A stretch of DNA of 47,820 nt from Novosphingobium sp. Chol11. GTDB taxonomy: Bacteria > Pseudomonadota > Alphaproteobacteria > Sphingomonadales > Sphingomonadaceae. Where the stretch lies: contig NZ_OBMU01000002.1 of the NCBI RefSeq assembly GCF_900218065.1, positions 168,556 through 216,375 on the forward strand, read 5' to 3'. The position numbers and the translations under genes are program-made. Below, piece after piece: positions 16,577 through 25,672 of the stretch (within the stretch, counting starts at the first letter, position 1; the number at the start of each line of letters is the position of its first letter). Under the pieces are notes generated by a model. The model was not told the DNA's origin. It saw nothing but the letters and a program-made list of their open reading frames with translations, and did not search any database.

Positions 16577-17510
16577 CGAATTGCCGGAGAAATCAATCGT
16601 GCCGGTGTTCGATCCTGCAGGGCCCTATGCAGGATCCATAACTATTCTGTCATGGATCCTGATCACCATGGCGTGCGGGGTTTTGTTGATTGTGCTGGCC
16701 GCCTTGTGGGTCGCGCTGTTCGGGGGAGAGCGGATCAGGAAGAAGCTGGGCGGAGCGAAAGCGGTGTGGATCGGCGGGATCGGCTTTCCTGTGGTGGTGC
16801 TGACGGTGCTGCTCGTCTACGGCCTCAGCCTGACGCGCAACCTGACGGAGCCGGTGCCGCGCACCGCGATGCGGGTGCGGATCACGGGCGAAATGTGGTG
16901 GTGGCGGGTCGCCTATCTGGACGGGCAGGGGCGCCCCGCGATGATCGACGCCAACGAGCTGCACATCCCGGCGGGGCAGCCGGTGCTGCTGGAGCTGGAG
17001 TCCAACGATGTCGTCCATAGTTTCTGGGTGCCACGCCTGTCGGGCAAGCTCGACATGGTGCCGGGGCGGCGGAACATCCTGCCGATACAGGCGGACACGC
17101 CGGGCGTGTTCGCTGGACAGTGCGCCGAATACTGCGGCGGTCCGCACGCGTTGATGGGCTTTGTCGTGATCGCGCATGAGCCAGCCGAGTTCGCGCTGCT
17201 GATGGCGGGGCGGAGAACGAAGCGTCCCGCCGGTTCGGCGGAAGGTGCGGCGCTGTTCCGCTCCACCGGATGCGCTGCCTGCCACCGGATCGCGGGGACA
17301 GATGCGAACGGCATGGCGGGACCGGATCTGACCTATGCCGGATCGAGACGCTCGCTCGGCGCAGGCATATTGCCCAATAATCGCGGGACAATGATGGGCT
17401 GGATCGGCGACAGCCAGTCGATCAAGCCTGGCAACCGCATGCCGCCTTACAAGATGCTGTCCGCCGCGCAGCTGCAGACCCTCACCGATTATGTAAGGGC
17501 GCAGAAATGA
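16560..17510 (+). CDS. coxB: Cytochrome c oxidase subunit II with fused cytochrome c
   Basis: Two N-terminal helices (ITILSWILITMACGVLLIVL and GGIGFPVVVLTVLLVYGLSL) precede a CuA domain: TGEMWWWRVAYLDG, NDVVHSFWVPRLSGKLDMVP and GQCAEYCGGPHALM, giving the two Cys, two His, Glu and Met ligands. A C-terminal cytochrome c domain has CAACHRIAG and NRMPPYK. This makes it a caa3-type subunit. The ATG at 16560 overlaps the upstream gene by 17 bp. A TTG at 16581 (LPEKSIVPVFDPAGPYAG) is better placed behind AGGAAGG (16564-16570) and may be the true start. Confidence 0.93.
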   Translation: MQEGNSELPEKSIVPVFDPAGPYAGSITILSWILITMACGVLLIVLAALWVALFGGERIRKKLGGAKAVWIGGIGFPVVVLTVLLVYGLSLTRNLTEPVPRTAMRVRITGEMWWWRVAYLDGQGRPAMIDANELHIPAGQPVLLELESNDVVHSFWVPRLSGKLDMVPGRRNILPIQADTPGVFAGQCAEYCGGPHALMGFVVIAHEPAEFALLMAGRRTKRPAGSAEGAALFRSTGCAACHRIAGTDANGMAGPDLTYAGSRRSLGAGILPNNRGTMMGWIGDSQSIKPGNRMPPYKMLSAAQLQTLTDYVRAQK

Positions 17511-20038
17511 GGTCGGAGACCGGCTTCGACCCGGCCCTCTATGACCGTTTCCCGACGAATGAGGAGCGCCCTCCCGAGGAACTGAAGCAGCTTGAGGCAA
17601 TCTGGTGCAAGCCGCGCGGCTGGCAGCTACTGACCGCGGTGAACAATAATTATGTTGGCTTCTTCTATGTTGCCGCCGCCTTCCTCTTCTTTCTGCTGGT
17701 GGGCGTGCTGGCGCTGGTGATGCGGGTGCAGCTAACGCTGCCGTTGCAAGGGGTCTTGCCGCAGGAGACCTATAACCAGTTCTTCACCATGCATGGCACG
17801 GTCATGATGTTCCTTTTCGCCGTGCCGATGGTGGAGGCGATCGGCGTCTTGCTGTTGCCGCAGATGCTGGCGGCGCGCGACCTGCCCTTTCCGCGCCTGT
17901 CGGCCTATGCATTCTGGGCCTATTTCGTCGGCGGGCTGTGCTTCTTCGCGTCGCTCTTTTTCGGTCTCGCGCCGGATGGCGGCTGGTTCATGTATCCGCC
18001 CTATACCGGCATGGCCTATTCACCGGGGATCAACGCGGATTTCTGGCTGCTGGGCATCGGCTTCATCGAGATCAGCGCGATTGCGGGCGCGATAGAGATC
18101 ATCGTCGGCGTGCTGCGTACCCGCGCCCCCGGCATGACGCTGGAGCGGATGCCGGTCTATGCCTGGGCCATGCTGGTGTTCGGGGTGATGATCGTGATCG
18201 CCTTTCCCTCGGTGATCCTCGGCACCTTGCTGCTGGAGCTGGAGCGCGCCTTCAACTGGCCCTTCTTCGATCCGACGCGGGGAGGCGACGCGCTGCTGTG
18301 GCAGCATCTCTTCTGGTTTTTCGGCCACCCGGAAGTCTATATCATCTTCCTGCCCGCCTCTGGACTCGTATCGATGATGGTCGCCACGCTCGCTCGTACG
18401 CGGCTGGTCGGTCATGCCCTGATCGTCCTTGCCTTCCTCGCCACCGGCTTCATCAGCTTTGGCGTGTGGGCGCACCATATGTTCACGACCGGAATGCCGA
18501 ACCTCTCGGTCGGCTTTTTCTCGGCGGCAAGCATGGCCGTGAGCGTACCTGCGGGCATTCAGGTCTTTTCGTGGATCGCAACCCTTGCGATAGGCCGACC
18601 GCGCTTCAACGCGCCGACCCTGTTCCTGCTGGGCGGGCTTGTGACCTTTGTCATCGGAGGGCTGACCGGCGTCATGGTAGCAATGGTGCCGTTCGATTGG
18701 CAGGCGCATGACAGCTATTTCATCGTCGCACACCTCCATTATGTCCTAATCGGCGGCATGGTGTTCCCGATGTTCGCGGGCTTCTATTACTGGACGCCGA
18801 TGACCAGCAGCCGGCCCTTGTCGGAAAGGCTAGGCAAATGGTCCTTCTGGCTGACGTTTACGGGTATGCAACTCACCTTCATGCCGATGCATCTCACAGG
18901 GCTCATGGGTATGCCGAGGCGCGTTTATACCTATTTGCCGGGCCGCGAATGGGAGGTGACGAATGTCGTTTCGACCCTGGGAGCCTTTGCCATGGGCGCG
19001 GGGGTGCTGGTCTTCCTGATCGATCTTGCCCGCAACTTCCGCTTCACGACCGATGATGATGCGGGCAATGTCTATGGCGGCGGAACGCTGGAATGGCTGC
19101 CGACCGGCCTATATTCGACGCGCAGCATTCCGGTGGTGAAGAGCCTCGAGCCTTTGTGGGACGATCCTGAGCTCGCCGAAAATGTGGAGGCGGGCCGCTA
19201 CTTCCTTCCCGGTTCGGCGACAGGGCTGCGCGAGACGATCGTCACCAGCCCGCTGCGCGCCGAGCCGCAATATCTGCAGATCATGCCCGGTCCATCGGTC
19301 TGGCCGTTCCTGGCGGCGGTGATGACGGCGGGCTTCTTCATCCTGATGACGATACATGCCTATTATCCGTCCTTCGCCTGCGGGATTTTCGCGATCATCT
19401 GTGTGCTGCGCTGGCTGTGGGATACGGATCGGCCGGTCGGCCAAGAGGTGGTGGACGTCGGCGCGGGCATTCGTCTGCCGACCTATGTCACCGGACCGGG
19501 GAGCCATGGCTGGTGGGCGATGGTGATCCTGCTGGTCGTGATCGGTATGATTTTCGTCATGGGCGTGTTCAGCTTTCTCTATCTTTATGGCGTGCAGCCG
19601 CGTTTCTGGACAAAGCCGGCGGATTTGGGCGGGCTGGCGCTCATCTTGCCCGCCTATGGAGCCGCCGGGGGGCTGGCGCTGTGGTCGCGGCATATGCTGG
19701 CGCGTGAGGCGACGCAGCTGTGGACACCGGGGGTGCTGTTCCTGTGCGGGGCGCTGGCGCTGGCCGTGGGGATCGGCGCAGATATTTGGAGCTGGAACAG
19801 GAGCGGCCTCAGCCCGAGTGCAAGCGGACAGGGCGCGAGCGTCTATGCCCTGCTCTCGCTGGAAGCGGCGCTCGCGTTCATCGGCCTGCTGATGGCGGGA
19901 TATTTGTCGGCGCGGAACAGCCGGGGGATGATCGTGCGGCCACGCAATAACAGCCTGGACCTTTGCGTGCTGTTCGTCGCCTATGCAGCCGGGCAAGGCG
20001 CGCTCACAGCGATCCTGACGCGCGTGGTGGGGGGCTGA
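17507..20038 (+). CDS. Cytochrome c oxidase fused subunits I and III
   Basis: The start overlaps the subunit II stop (ATGA). The first 560 residues are subunit I: FTMHGTVMMF (haem a His), HLFWFFGHPEVYIIFLPASG (CuB His, crosslinked Tyr and the proton-pathway Glu), GVWAHHMFTTGMP (CuB His pair) and AHDSYFIVAHLHYVLIGGMV (haem a3 and a His). From about residue 590 a subunit III-like part begins (WPFLAAVMTAGFFILMTIHA, five to seven helices), ending at 843. Such I-III fusions occur in caa3-type oxidases. The N-terminus (GWQLLTAVNNNYVGFFYVAA) differs from the usual TVDHKxxG. It reduces oxygen to water and pumps protons. Confidence 0.94.
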   Translation: MRSETGFDPALYDRFPTNEERPPEELKQLEAIWCKPRGWQLLTAVNNNYVGFFYVAAAFLFFLLVGVLALVMRVQLTLPLQGVLPQETYNQFFTMHGTVMMFLFAVPMVEAIGVLLLPQMLAARDLPFPRLSAYAFWAYFVGGLCFFASLFFGLAPDGGWFMYPPYTGMAYSPGINADFWLLGIGFIEISAIAGAIEIIVGVLRTRAPGMTLERMPVYAWAMLVFGVMIVIAFPSVILGTLLLELERAFNWPFFDPTRGGDALLWQHLFWFFGHPEVYIIFLPASGLVSMMVATLARTRLVGHALIVLAFLATGFISFGVWAHHMFTTGMPNLSVGFFSAASMAVSVPAGIQVFSWIATLAIGRPRFNAPTLFLLGGLVTFVIGGLTGVMVAMVPFDWQAHDSYFIVAHLHYVLIGGMVFPMFAGFYYWTPMTSSRPLSERLGKWSFWLTFTGMQLTFMPMHLTGLMGMPRRVYTYLPGREWEVTNVVSTLGAFAMGAGVLVFLIDLARNFRFTTDDDAGNVYGGGTLEWLPTGLYSTRSIPVVKSLEPLWDDPELAENVEAGRYFLPGSATGLRETIVTSPLRAEPQYLQIMPGPSVWPFLAAVMTAGFFILMTIHAYYPSFACGIFAIICVLRWLWDTDRPVGQEVVDVGAGIRLPTYVTGPGSHGWWAMVILLVVIGMIFVMGVFSFLYLYGVQPRFWTKPADLGGLALILPAYGAAGGLALWSRHMLAREATQLWTPGVLFLCGALALAVGIGADIWSWNRSGLSPSASGQGASVYALLSLEAALAFIGLLMAGYLSARNSRGMIVRPRNNSLDLCVLFVAYAAGQGALTAILTRVVGG

Positions 20039-20041
20039 CCG

Positions 20042-20326
20042 ATGCGCAGTTGGCTGATGCTGCTGAGCGGCTTCATCCTTTGGACCATCCATTTCTTCGC
20101 GCTCTATATCGCTGCCAGCGCATTTCCGGGGCAGCCGCCCTCCTACTGGCTGACGGGACTCATCACGATCCTGTGCCTCGCGGGCGTCGCCTTCGCGGTG
20201 ATGCGGGCCAAGCGAGGGGATGGGGCGAGCGGCATGGATCGGTGGGTGCGGACGGTCGCGCTATGCGGGCTTGGCCTTTCCGGCATTGCGATCATCTGGC
20301 AGGGATTGCCCGCCCTGATCGTCTAG
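20042..20326 (+). CDS. Small membrane protein of the oxidase operon
   Basis: The 94-residue protein has three hydrophobic segments: MLLSGFILWTIHFFALYIAA, YWLTGLITILCLAGVAFAVM and TVALCGLGLSGIAIIWQGLP. It begins 3 bp after the oxidase I/III stop. No family function is recognised, but a small membrane gene in this place is common downstream of fused oxidases. It may help assembly or stability; that is inferred from position only. Confidence 0.75.
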   Translation: MRSWLMLLSGFILWTIHFFALYIAASAFPGQPPSYWLTGLITILCLAGVAFAVMRAKRGDGASGMDRWVRTVALCGLGLSGIAIIWQGLPALIV

Positions 20327-20400
20327 GATGTCGGGAACGCGACCGCCGACCGATCGTTCGACGGGGATGCCAACAGCCGTTCCCATGCGCCGGTGAGCCA

Positions 20401-20997
20401 ATGTCCGATTGGATCACCGATTTCGTCGAGAAGATGGGATATGCCGGCATCGCCCTGCTCATGTTCCTGGAAAACATCTTCCCACCGATCCCGTCTGAAC
20501 TGATCATGCCGCTGGCCGGCTATTCGGCGGGAGAAGGCAAGCTCAACCTGATCGGCGCGCTGCTTGCAGGAACGGCGGGCACATTTGCCGGGGCCCTGTT
20601 CTGGTATGCCGTCGCACGCTGGTTGGGCGAAGAAGGGCTGCGCCGATGGGCGGGCCGTCATGGCCGGTGGATCACGCTTGGCAAGCAGGATATCGACTCT
20701 CTCGACGCCTGGTTCTGCCGTCATTGGAGCTGGGCGGTCCCGGTCGCGCACCTGATCACCGGCCTGCGAATGCTCATCTCCATTCCCGCCGGTATTTTCG
20801 CGATGCCGATCCTCCGCTTCATGGTCCTGACGGTGCTGGGTGCGGGCGTGTGGAACGCGGCGCTGGTCAGCGCAGGCTACGGGCTGTGCCAGGAGTTCGG
20901 AGCGGGGGACCGCTATCTGGGGCCAGTGAGCATGGCGATCATGGCCGTGTTGTTCCTCTATTATCTTTGGCGGGTCGCGCGCTTCAAGCCGGGCTGA
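20401..20997 (+). CDS. DedA-family membrane protein
   Basis: The ATG at 20401 gives a 198-residue protein with the DedA/SNARE-associated pattern: LLMFLENIFPPIPSELIMPL, AGTAGTFAGALFWYAVARWL, FCRHWSWAVPVAHLITGLRM and ISIPAGIFAMPILRF. DedA proteins are thought to flip phospholipids or undecaprenyl phosphate and affect membrane potential and stress resistance. It is 74 bp after the oxidase operon and may be read through from it. The ribosome site is weak. Confidence 0.92.
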   Translation: MSDWITDFVEKMGYAGIALLMFLENIFPPIPSELIMPLAGYSAGEGKLNLIGALLAGTAGTFAGALFWYAVARWLGEEGLRRWAGRHGRWITLGKQDIDSLDAWFCRHWSWAVPVAHLITGLRMLISIPAGIFAMPILRFMVLTVLGAGVWNAALVSAGYGLCQEFGAGDRYLGPVSMAIMAVLFLYYLWRVARFKPG

Positions 20998-21007
20998 GCG
21001 CCCTGCC

Positions 21008-21442
21008 TCAGCCGTCGAAGCTGATGGCGACGCTGGGTGCGGATCGCACCGCCTCGCCGTGAAATACCGCCTCGATATTATTGCCATCAGGATCGAGCAC
21101 GAAGGCGGCATAATAGCCGGGATGATAGGGCCGCTCGCCCGGAGCGCCGAAATCGATGCCGCCATGCTGAAGCGCGGCCTTGTGGAAGGCGTCCACCATG
21201 GCGCGGTCCTTCGCCTGGAAGGCAAGGTGATGGCGGCCGGTCAGCTTGCCCAGAGCCTCCGGCCCGTCCGGCGAGGAGACGAACAGTTCATCATACCAGA
21301 AATGAGCGTCGGCGCTGCCGCCGAGCGGGATCCCGAGAACGGCCATGACGGCGCCGTAGAATCTGCGCGAGGCCTCGACATCCTTGACCACCAACTGGAT
21401 ATGATCGACGAGCCGTCCGCGATGGAGTGTCTGGGCTTCCAT
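21008..21442 (-). CDS. VOC-family (glyoxalase/dioxygenase fold) protein
   Basis: The start is the ATG at 21442 (MEAQTLHRGRLVDHIQLVVK) behind AGGAGGAA. The 144-residue protein has DVEASRRFYGAVMAVLGI, HHLAFQAKDRAMVDAFHKAA and YYAAFVLDPDGNNIEAVFHG, the two beta-alpha-beta-beta-beta units of the VOC superfamily. Metal ligands could be His30 and the later His and Glu. The substrate is unknown. It converges on the DedA gene with only 10 bp between stops. Confidence 0.9.
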   Translation of the reverse strand: MEAQTLHRGRLVDHIQLVVKDVEASRRFYGAVMAVLGIPLGGSADAHFWYDELFVSSPDGPEALGKLTGRHHLAFQAKDRAMVDAFHKAALQHGGIDFGAPGERPYHPGYYAAFVLDPDGNNIEAVFHGEAVRSAPSVAISFDG

Positions 21443-21614
21443 TGTCGGGTTCCTCCTGCGCCAGTTTTGTCGCGGCAAGCTTTTGCTCCTTGCGGGAACC
21501 GAGCCATGGCGTTGAGGTTCCCAAACAATGTCACGCCCGCGCCGCGGCAGCCTTGCGCGTAGCGAAGCCTAACCAGTCGCGCTATGAGCGGCCGAATTCA
21601 AAGGAGTGATAGAC

Positions 21615-22446
21615 ATGCCGAGCACCAGTCCCTGGCAGCATCATCGCAACGCCGCCCTAGCCGACGACATCGACTTTGAGATCATCGGGCAGGAGCTGCA
21701 GTTCCTCGAGATCGAACTGGACCCGGGTGAGAGCGCTATTGCCGAAGCGGGCGCGCTGGTCTGGAAGGATGCGAGCGTCGGCATGACCGTGTTCGGTGAC
21801 GGGAGCGGCCAGTGATGGCGGCTTCACGGGCAAGCTGTTGGGCGCGGGGAAGCGTTTGGTTACGGGCGAAAGTCTCTTCACTACAGTGTTCACGCATAAC
21901 GGGCAGGGTAAGGCCAAGGTCGCTTTCGCTTCGCCGACACCGGGCGCGATCCTGCCCATTCGACTAGATCAATGTGGCCGGCGCTTGATCTGCCAAAAGG
22001 ACAGCTTCCTCGCGGCCGCCAAAGGCGTGTCGATCGGCGTGCACTTCCAGCAGCGGATCATGGCCGGCCTGTCCGGCGGCGAAGGCTTCATTATGCAGAA
22101 GCTGGAGGGCGACGGTTGGGTGTTCGTCCAGATGGGCGGCGCGATCGTCGAGCGGAAACTGGCACCCGGAGAGCAGATCCACGTCGACACAGGCTGTGTC
22201 GCGGCCTTCACCGACACAGTAGATTTTGACCTTGACCGCGCTGGCGGAGTCCGCAGCGTCCTGTTCGGAGGAGAGGGTTTGTTTTTCGCCAGGCTCACGG
22301 GACCCGCAAAGGTCTGGATACAGTCCCTGCCATTCTCCTGTTTGGCTGGGCGGATGCTGGCGGGGGCTGGCAGCCGTGGGGGCCAGAACAGGGGCGAGGG
22401 CTCGGTACTCGGCGGACTAGGGGATCTGATCGGCGGCAATAACTAA
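21615..22446 (+). pseudogene. AIM24/TIGR00266-family protein, one frameshift
   Basis: AAGGAG precedes ATG 21615. The first frame reads DDIDFEIIGQELQFLEIELD, PGESAIAEAGALVWKDASVG and stops at a TGA (21813-21815) right after FGDGSGQ. The next frame continues GGFTGKLLGAGKRLVTGESL, FTTVFTHNGQGKAKVAF, KDSFLAAAKGVSIGVHFQQR and ends GLGDLIGGNN. The two parts join into one typical member of the family, broken by a single-base shift near 21808-21820. The family has a beta-rich trimeric fold and unknown function. Either a real pseudogene or a sequencing error; both halves are otherwise intact. Confidence 0.85.
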
Positions 22447-22893
22447 GGCTGGCTATAGGAGCAGTGGTTACAGCTCGGAACGCGCGACTTAGCGCATGGT
22501 CGAACCTTGCGGGCATCTGGGCGAGGTGGATTCAAGCTTTGACCCAGTGGCCAGCCTCTTGAGGGGATGGTGCGGGACTTCCCGACTCCAGTAAGCGATG
22601 CACGAGACGAGCCCATTGAGGAATGCAGCGCTGCCGTGCTGCAGGATTTGAGGCCTTTGCTTCAACTATCTTCCGAATGGTGGTTGAATGCCCGGCGCAG
22701 CGCCGAGCTGCAGTGGCTCATGAACATTAGAAAGCGAGTAGCTGCCCGTCCGCACCTGGGAATTGGAAACCCACTTTGGAACGGCGACAAAGGGCCGAGC
22801 TTGCAAATTGACATGATCTACCATGCGTTTGACGTTTAGCGGGAGGCGCCATTCGTACGTTGCCCCTCGAAGCCGATGGCCGCATAAGGGCCT
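22447..22893. other. Intergenic stretch with repeat copy C
   Basis: About 450 bp between the AIM24-type gene and the CDP-alcohol transferase gene. It contains repeat copy C at 22741-22797. An open frame at 22567-22839 crosses the repeat and has no protein-like features, so it is not called. Confidence 0.6.
22741..22797 (+). repeat. 57-bp dispersed repeat, copy C
   Basis: gctgcccgtccgcacctggg at the left, aattggaaaccc in the middle and aacggcgacaaagggccg at the right. The left end matches copy B. It is about 100 bp upstream of the CDP-alcohol transferase gene. Confidence 0.85.
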
Positions 22894-23577
22894 ATGACAA
22901 TTGAGTTACAGAACGCCGCCTCACTTTCCAGAATCCAAGAAAATTGGCTTGCCGCGAAGGAACGGCGGTTACTCAACTGCCTCTGCGCCCAAATGCCCCC
23001 ATGGGTCACGCCTGATCGCCTCACCGCTTTGGGCATGATCGGCGCGGTTATGATCTTCCTGGGCTATGTCGGGAGCAATCTGCATTCATCCTGGTTGCTG
23101 CTCGCCATCGCGGGCTATGTTGTCCAATGGTTTGGGGACTCGATGGATGGTAGCATTGCGCGCTTTCGCCGGATCGAACGTCCCTCCTATGGCTATTTCA
23201 TCGATCATAGCTGCGACGGCTTCGCGACGCTGCTGATTCTCGCTGGGATCGGTCTCAGCCCTTTTGTTACCATGGACGTCGCGATGGTGGCGCTGGCCGG
23301 CTATCTGTTGCTGTCGATCCATGCCTATCTTTCCGCTCGCGTGTTGGGAGAGTTCAAGCTGTCCTATCTGGCGGCTGGCCCCACTGAATTGCGGCTGATG
23401 CTGATCGGGCTGACGGTGATGATGATGGTCCTGGGCTCTGGTCCCGGATATTTCGGTGTCCTGTCGGGATTTGACCTGTTCGTAGGTGCGATAGCGCTTA
23501 TCCTGATCCTGCTGTTCGTCATCCAGACGTTGGTCACGGGACGGCGCTTAGCCCGGTCTGACCGGGGAAATGACTGA
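22894..23577 (+). CDS. CDP-alcohol phosphatidyltransferase family membrane enzyme
   Basis: The 227-residue protein has the family signature spread over GDSMDGSIARFRRIERPSYG and YFIDHSCDG, that is D-x2-D-G-x2-A-R-x9-G-x3-D-x3-D, which binds two metal ions and the CDP-alcohol. Several membrane helices surround it (IFLGYVGSNLHSSWLLLAIA, LRLMLIGLTVMMMVLGSG). Members make phospholipids such as phosphatidylglycerophosphate, phosphatidylserine, phosphatidylinositol or similar headgroups. The alcohol used cannot be told from sequence alone. It stands alone, flanked by repeat copies C and D. Confidence 0.92.
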   Translation: MTIELQNAASLSRIQENWLAAKERRLLNCLCAQMPPWVTPDRLTALGMIGAVMIFLGYVGSNLHSSWLLLAIAGYVVQWFGDSMDGSIARFRRIERPSYGYFIDHSCDGFATLLILAGIGLSPFVTMDVAMVALAGYLLLSIHAYLSARVLGEFKLSYLAAGPTELRLMLIGLTVMMMVLGSGPGYFGVLSGFDLFVGAIALILILLFVIQTLVTGRRLARSDRGND

Positions 23578-23952
23578 CATGCGAACCGGCGCGGATATTG
23601 CTGCCCCCATGATCCAGTTTCTGATCGACGGCGACGCACGAATAGCAAAGCGGACGGGCCGCACTTGGGAACGGAAAATCGGCAACTGAACGGCCGCAAA
23701 GGGTCGCTGCCACTAATCAGGATGCTTGTCTGCAACGAGATCAATGAGGCATGATCACGTTGCCGCAGACGATGATGTAGGGTGGAAAGTGGACCTGCCA
23801 ACCGAAGTTGAGGCGGCCCGATACTGTGCTGCTATGGTTGTCTCACTAATGAACGGGAGCCACGCCAGGCGGCCGTCAGACCCCATTTTTACGTTGCCCG
23901 CGTCAGCCATGGCCTCATGAGTTGCGTGCGCGGCGGAACCAGTTGGTGCCGT
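23578..23952. other. Intergenic stretch with repeat copy D
   Basis: 375 bp between convergent genes. It contains repeat copy D and otherwise nothing recognised. Confidence 0.6.
23650..23706 (+). repeat. 57-bp dispersed repeat, copy D
   Basis: gcggacgggccgcacttggg, aacggaaaatcggcaactga and acggccgcaaagggtcg. The left end has the imperfect palindrome gcgg-acggg-ccgc. It lies downstream of the CDP-alcohol transferase gene. Confidence 0.88.
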
Positions 23953-24354
23953 TCAGGGCGATTGATAGCCGGTCGGACGGATAGTCAGCATTGCCCCGCG
24001 TGGATCGTGAGCGAAAAACAGGCCGCCCTCAGCGCGGCCATGGCCCGGCACATAGTCGATGGTGGCGACACTTCGTTCGGGCTCGTGCCCCGGGCGAGCC
24101 AGCATGCCCTCCACCTGCAATGCAGCCGCCGTGCCGCCGGCGCTGTTGATCGCCTCGAATGTCACGACATAACCATTAACGGCGGCTTTCACGCCCTGCT
24201 GCCGAATGGTGATGGATGGCGGCTGGTCCGGTCCAGCGGTGAGAGCCTCGCGCCCCAGCACGAACAGTAGTCCGGCAAGCAGCAGCAAGCCGAGGCCGGC
24301 CGCGATCCATTCGAGGAGCGGCGTGCGGTCGAGAGCGGCGGATCGGTCGGCCAT
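23953..24354 (-). CDS. TIGR02588-type single-pass membrane protein
   Basis: The 133-residue protein begins MADRSAALDRTPLLEWIAAG with one helix (LGLLLLAGLLFVLGREAL). A soluble domain follows: PSITIRQQGVKAAVNGYVVT, FEAINSAGGTAAALQVEGML and [16 protein letters not shown]. The fibronectin-like strand pattern suggests a periplasmic beta domain. It is encoded 11 bp after the TIGR02587-type gene; these two families usually occur as a pair. Function unknown. Confidence 0.85.
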   Translation of the reverse strand: MADRSAALDRTPLLEWIAAGLGLLLLAGLLFVLGREALTAGPDQPPSITIRQQGVKAAVNGYVVTFEAINSAGGTAAALQVEGMLARPGHEPERSVATIDYVPGHGRAEGGLFFAHDPRGAMLTIRPTGYQSP

Positions 24355-24365
24355 CCTGTTCTTCC

Positions 24366-25205
24366 TCAAACGACAAGGCGCGCGATGGCCGCACCGATGG
24401 ATGCGGGAAAGCCGAGCACCGCTGCGCTCTCGGCCACGCTCGCCAGATCGCCATGGTCGAGCCGCCCGAAGGTCCAGAGCACGTAAAGGCTCATAAGGAT
24501 GGCGATGGCATAGCCGGGCACGGTGAAGATCAGGAAGACCCTGCCCGCGCCATAGCCCTCCGGCGCCGCCTCCTGTCCTGTCAATCCGACATTGAACACC
24601 AACGCATGCAGGACGAACAGCGACACGCCCGCAAGGGCGAGGCTGTGCCATGGCGTCATCTTGAACGCGATGAGCAGCACCTCCTCCGTTGGCGCGATGT
24701 TGAAGGCAAGGAACAGCGCGCCCGCCATCATCAGGAACAACTGTCCCGCGTAGCCGGCGGTGCGCGCCTCCTGATCCTCTTCGCTCTCCCCGCCGCCGGC
24801 GCTGAACTGCTTGCGGGTGATCATCGCGCCGAAGCTGGTGGGGATGCTCTGGATGGCGATCATGCCCAGCATTTCATCAGGCGGGATGCTGGTGTTGGCC
24901 AGCGCCAATAGGAAGAGGACCGCAGTCGACGCGACCATGCCGATGGCGTAAGCGGCGAGGGCGTCGAGGATATCTTCCGTGACGCTGGAGGTCGGTTCGA
25001 ACCCGCCAAAGCGCGACAGGATGACCAGCAGCAGAAAATTGGCGAGCAGGAAGAGCGCGAGGCGCCGCGGTTCGACGTTCATACCGAGCGACCACATCTC
25101 CATTGTCATCAAGAGAGGTAGGCCGAACAGCACCGCGCCCGCCAAGGCCCGCGCAACGCCGCGTGCATAGCCCCAGTTCGCATCGCTGTCCCACAAGGCC
25201 GTCAT
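24366..25205 (-). CDS. TIGR02587/DUF2391-type integral membrane protein
   Basis: The 279-residue protein has about eight membrane helices: GAVLFGLPLLMTMEMWSLGM, RLALFLLANFLLLVILSRFG, AAYAIGMVASTAVLFLLALA and GQLFLMMAGALFLAFNIAPT. A central acidic loop (GGGESEEDQEARTAG) faces the cytoplasm or periplasm. It heads a two-gene leftward operon with the TIGR02588-type protein. Function unknown; the pairing suggests a two-subunit membrane complex. Confidence 0.85.
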   Translation of the reverse strand: MTALWDSDANWGYARGVARALAGAVLFGLPLLMTMEMWSLGMNVEPRRLALFLLANFLLLVILSRFGGFEPTSSVTEDILDALAAYAIGMVASTAVLFLLALANTSIPPDEMLGMIAIQSIPTSFGAMITRKQFSAGGGESEEDQEARTAGYAGQLFLMMAGALFLAFNIAPTEEVLLIAFKMTPWHSLALAGVSLFVLHALVFNVGLTGQEAAPEGYGAGRVFLIFTVPGYAIAILMSLYVLWTFGRLDHGDLASVAESAAVLGFPASIGAAIARLVV

Positions 25206-25294
25206 GCCGGATCAACGCCGCTCGGAAATATTGGTTCGATCGAGGAACGACCTTTTGCGGGGCGGCGCCCGCGCTGGCTTGTTGATGCTTGTAC

Positions 25295-25468
25295 CCCGCT
25301 CCGGAAGCGGCCGCCGTCTCGCCCGTGTCAGGGTCGCGTCCCTGTCGGCGGTCCAGCCAGCGCATGGCCGGGGCGACGGTGAGCCCGTCGAGCAGGATCG
25401 GCACGAGGGCGGCGAGGCCCACGATTGCCCAAAGCCGCTCCGCACCCACCCTCCATGTGGTTGAGGCC
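25295..25468 (-). pseudogene. Fragment of a Na+/H+ antiporter C-terminus
   Basis: Reading leftward from 25468: GLNHME, a frameshift, then RLWAIVGLAALVPILLDGLT and PAMRWLDRRQGRDPDTGETA. The same motifs end the intact antiporter encoded at 32441-33736 (GLNHMD, RLWAVVGLAALVSILLHGLT). Everything upstream of the last 55 or so residues is missing. The fragment is therefore a relic of a second, related antiporter gene, or of a partial duplication. Confidence 0.85.
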
Positions 25469-25639
25469 AAGCCTGGACGCTCCGAGGCCCTGGTCGCCTT
25501 GGTTTGAAATCAGAAGTTTACCCGCTGGAAGGCTAGGTGATCGAAAGCAGCCCGTCCGGAGTCTGAGGGCAAAGACCGGTGGCTGAGTGGCCGGAAGGGA
25601 TCGTAAGGTTCATCACCATCGAGGGGAAAGGCTCAGGAC

Positions 25640-25664
25640 GGAACCGGCTGACGGTCCCCTCGTT
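25640..25664 (+). promoter_or_regulatory. Candidate EcfG general-stress promoter
   Basis: GGAAC (25640-25644), 16 bp, then CGTT (25661-25664) matches the alphaproteobacterial EcfG sigma consensus. It lies directly before the App1-type gene. A transcript from here would begin at about the start codon (25673), so it would have little or no leader. Confidence 0.45.
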
Positions 25665-25672
25665 GCTCAATC

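Noticed and set aside
22567..22839. 90-codon open frame before the CDP-alcohol transferase
   Set aside because: It runs through repeat copy C and has no protein-like composition or ribosome site.
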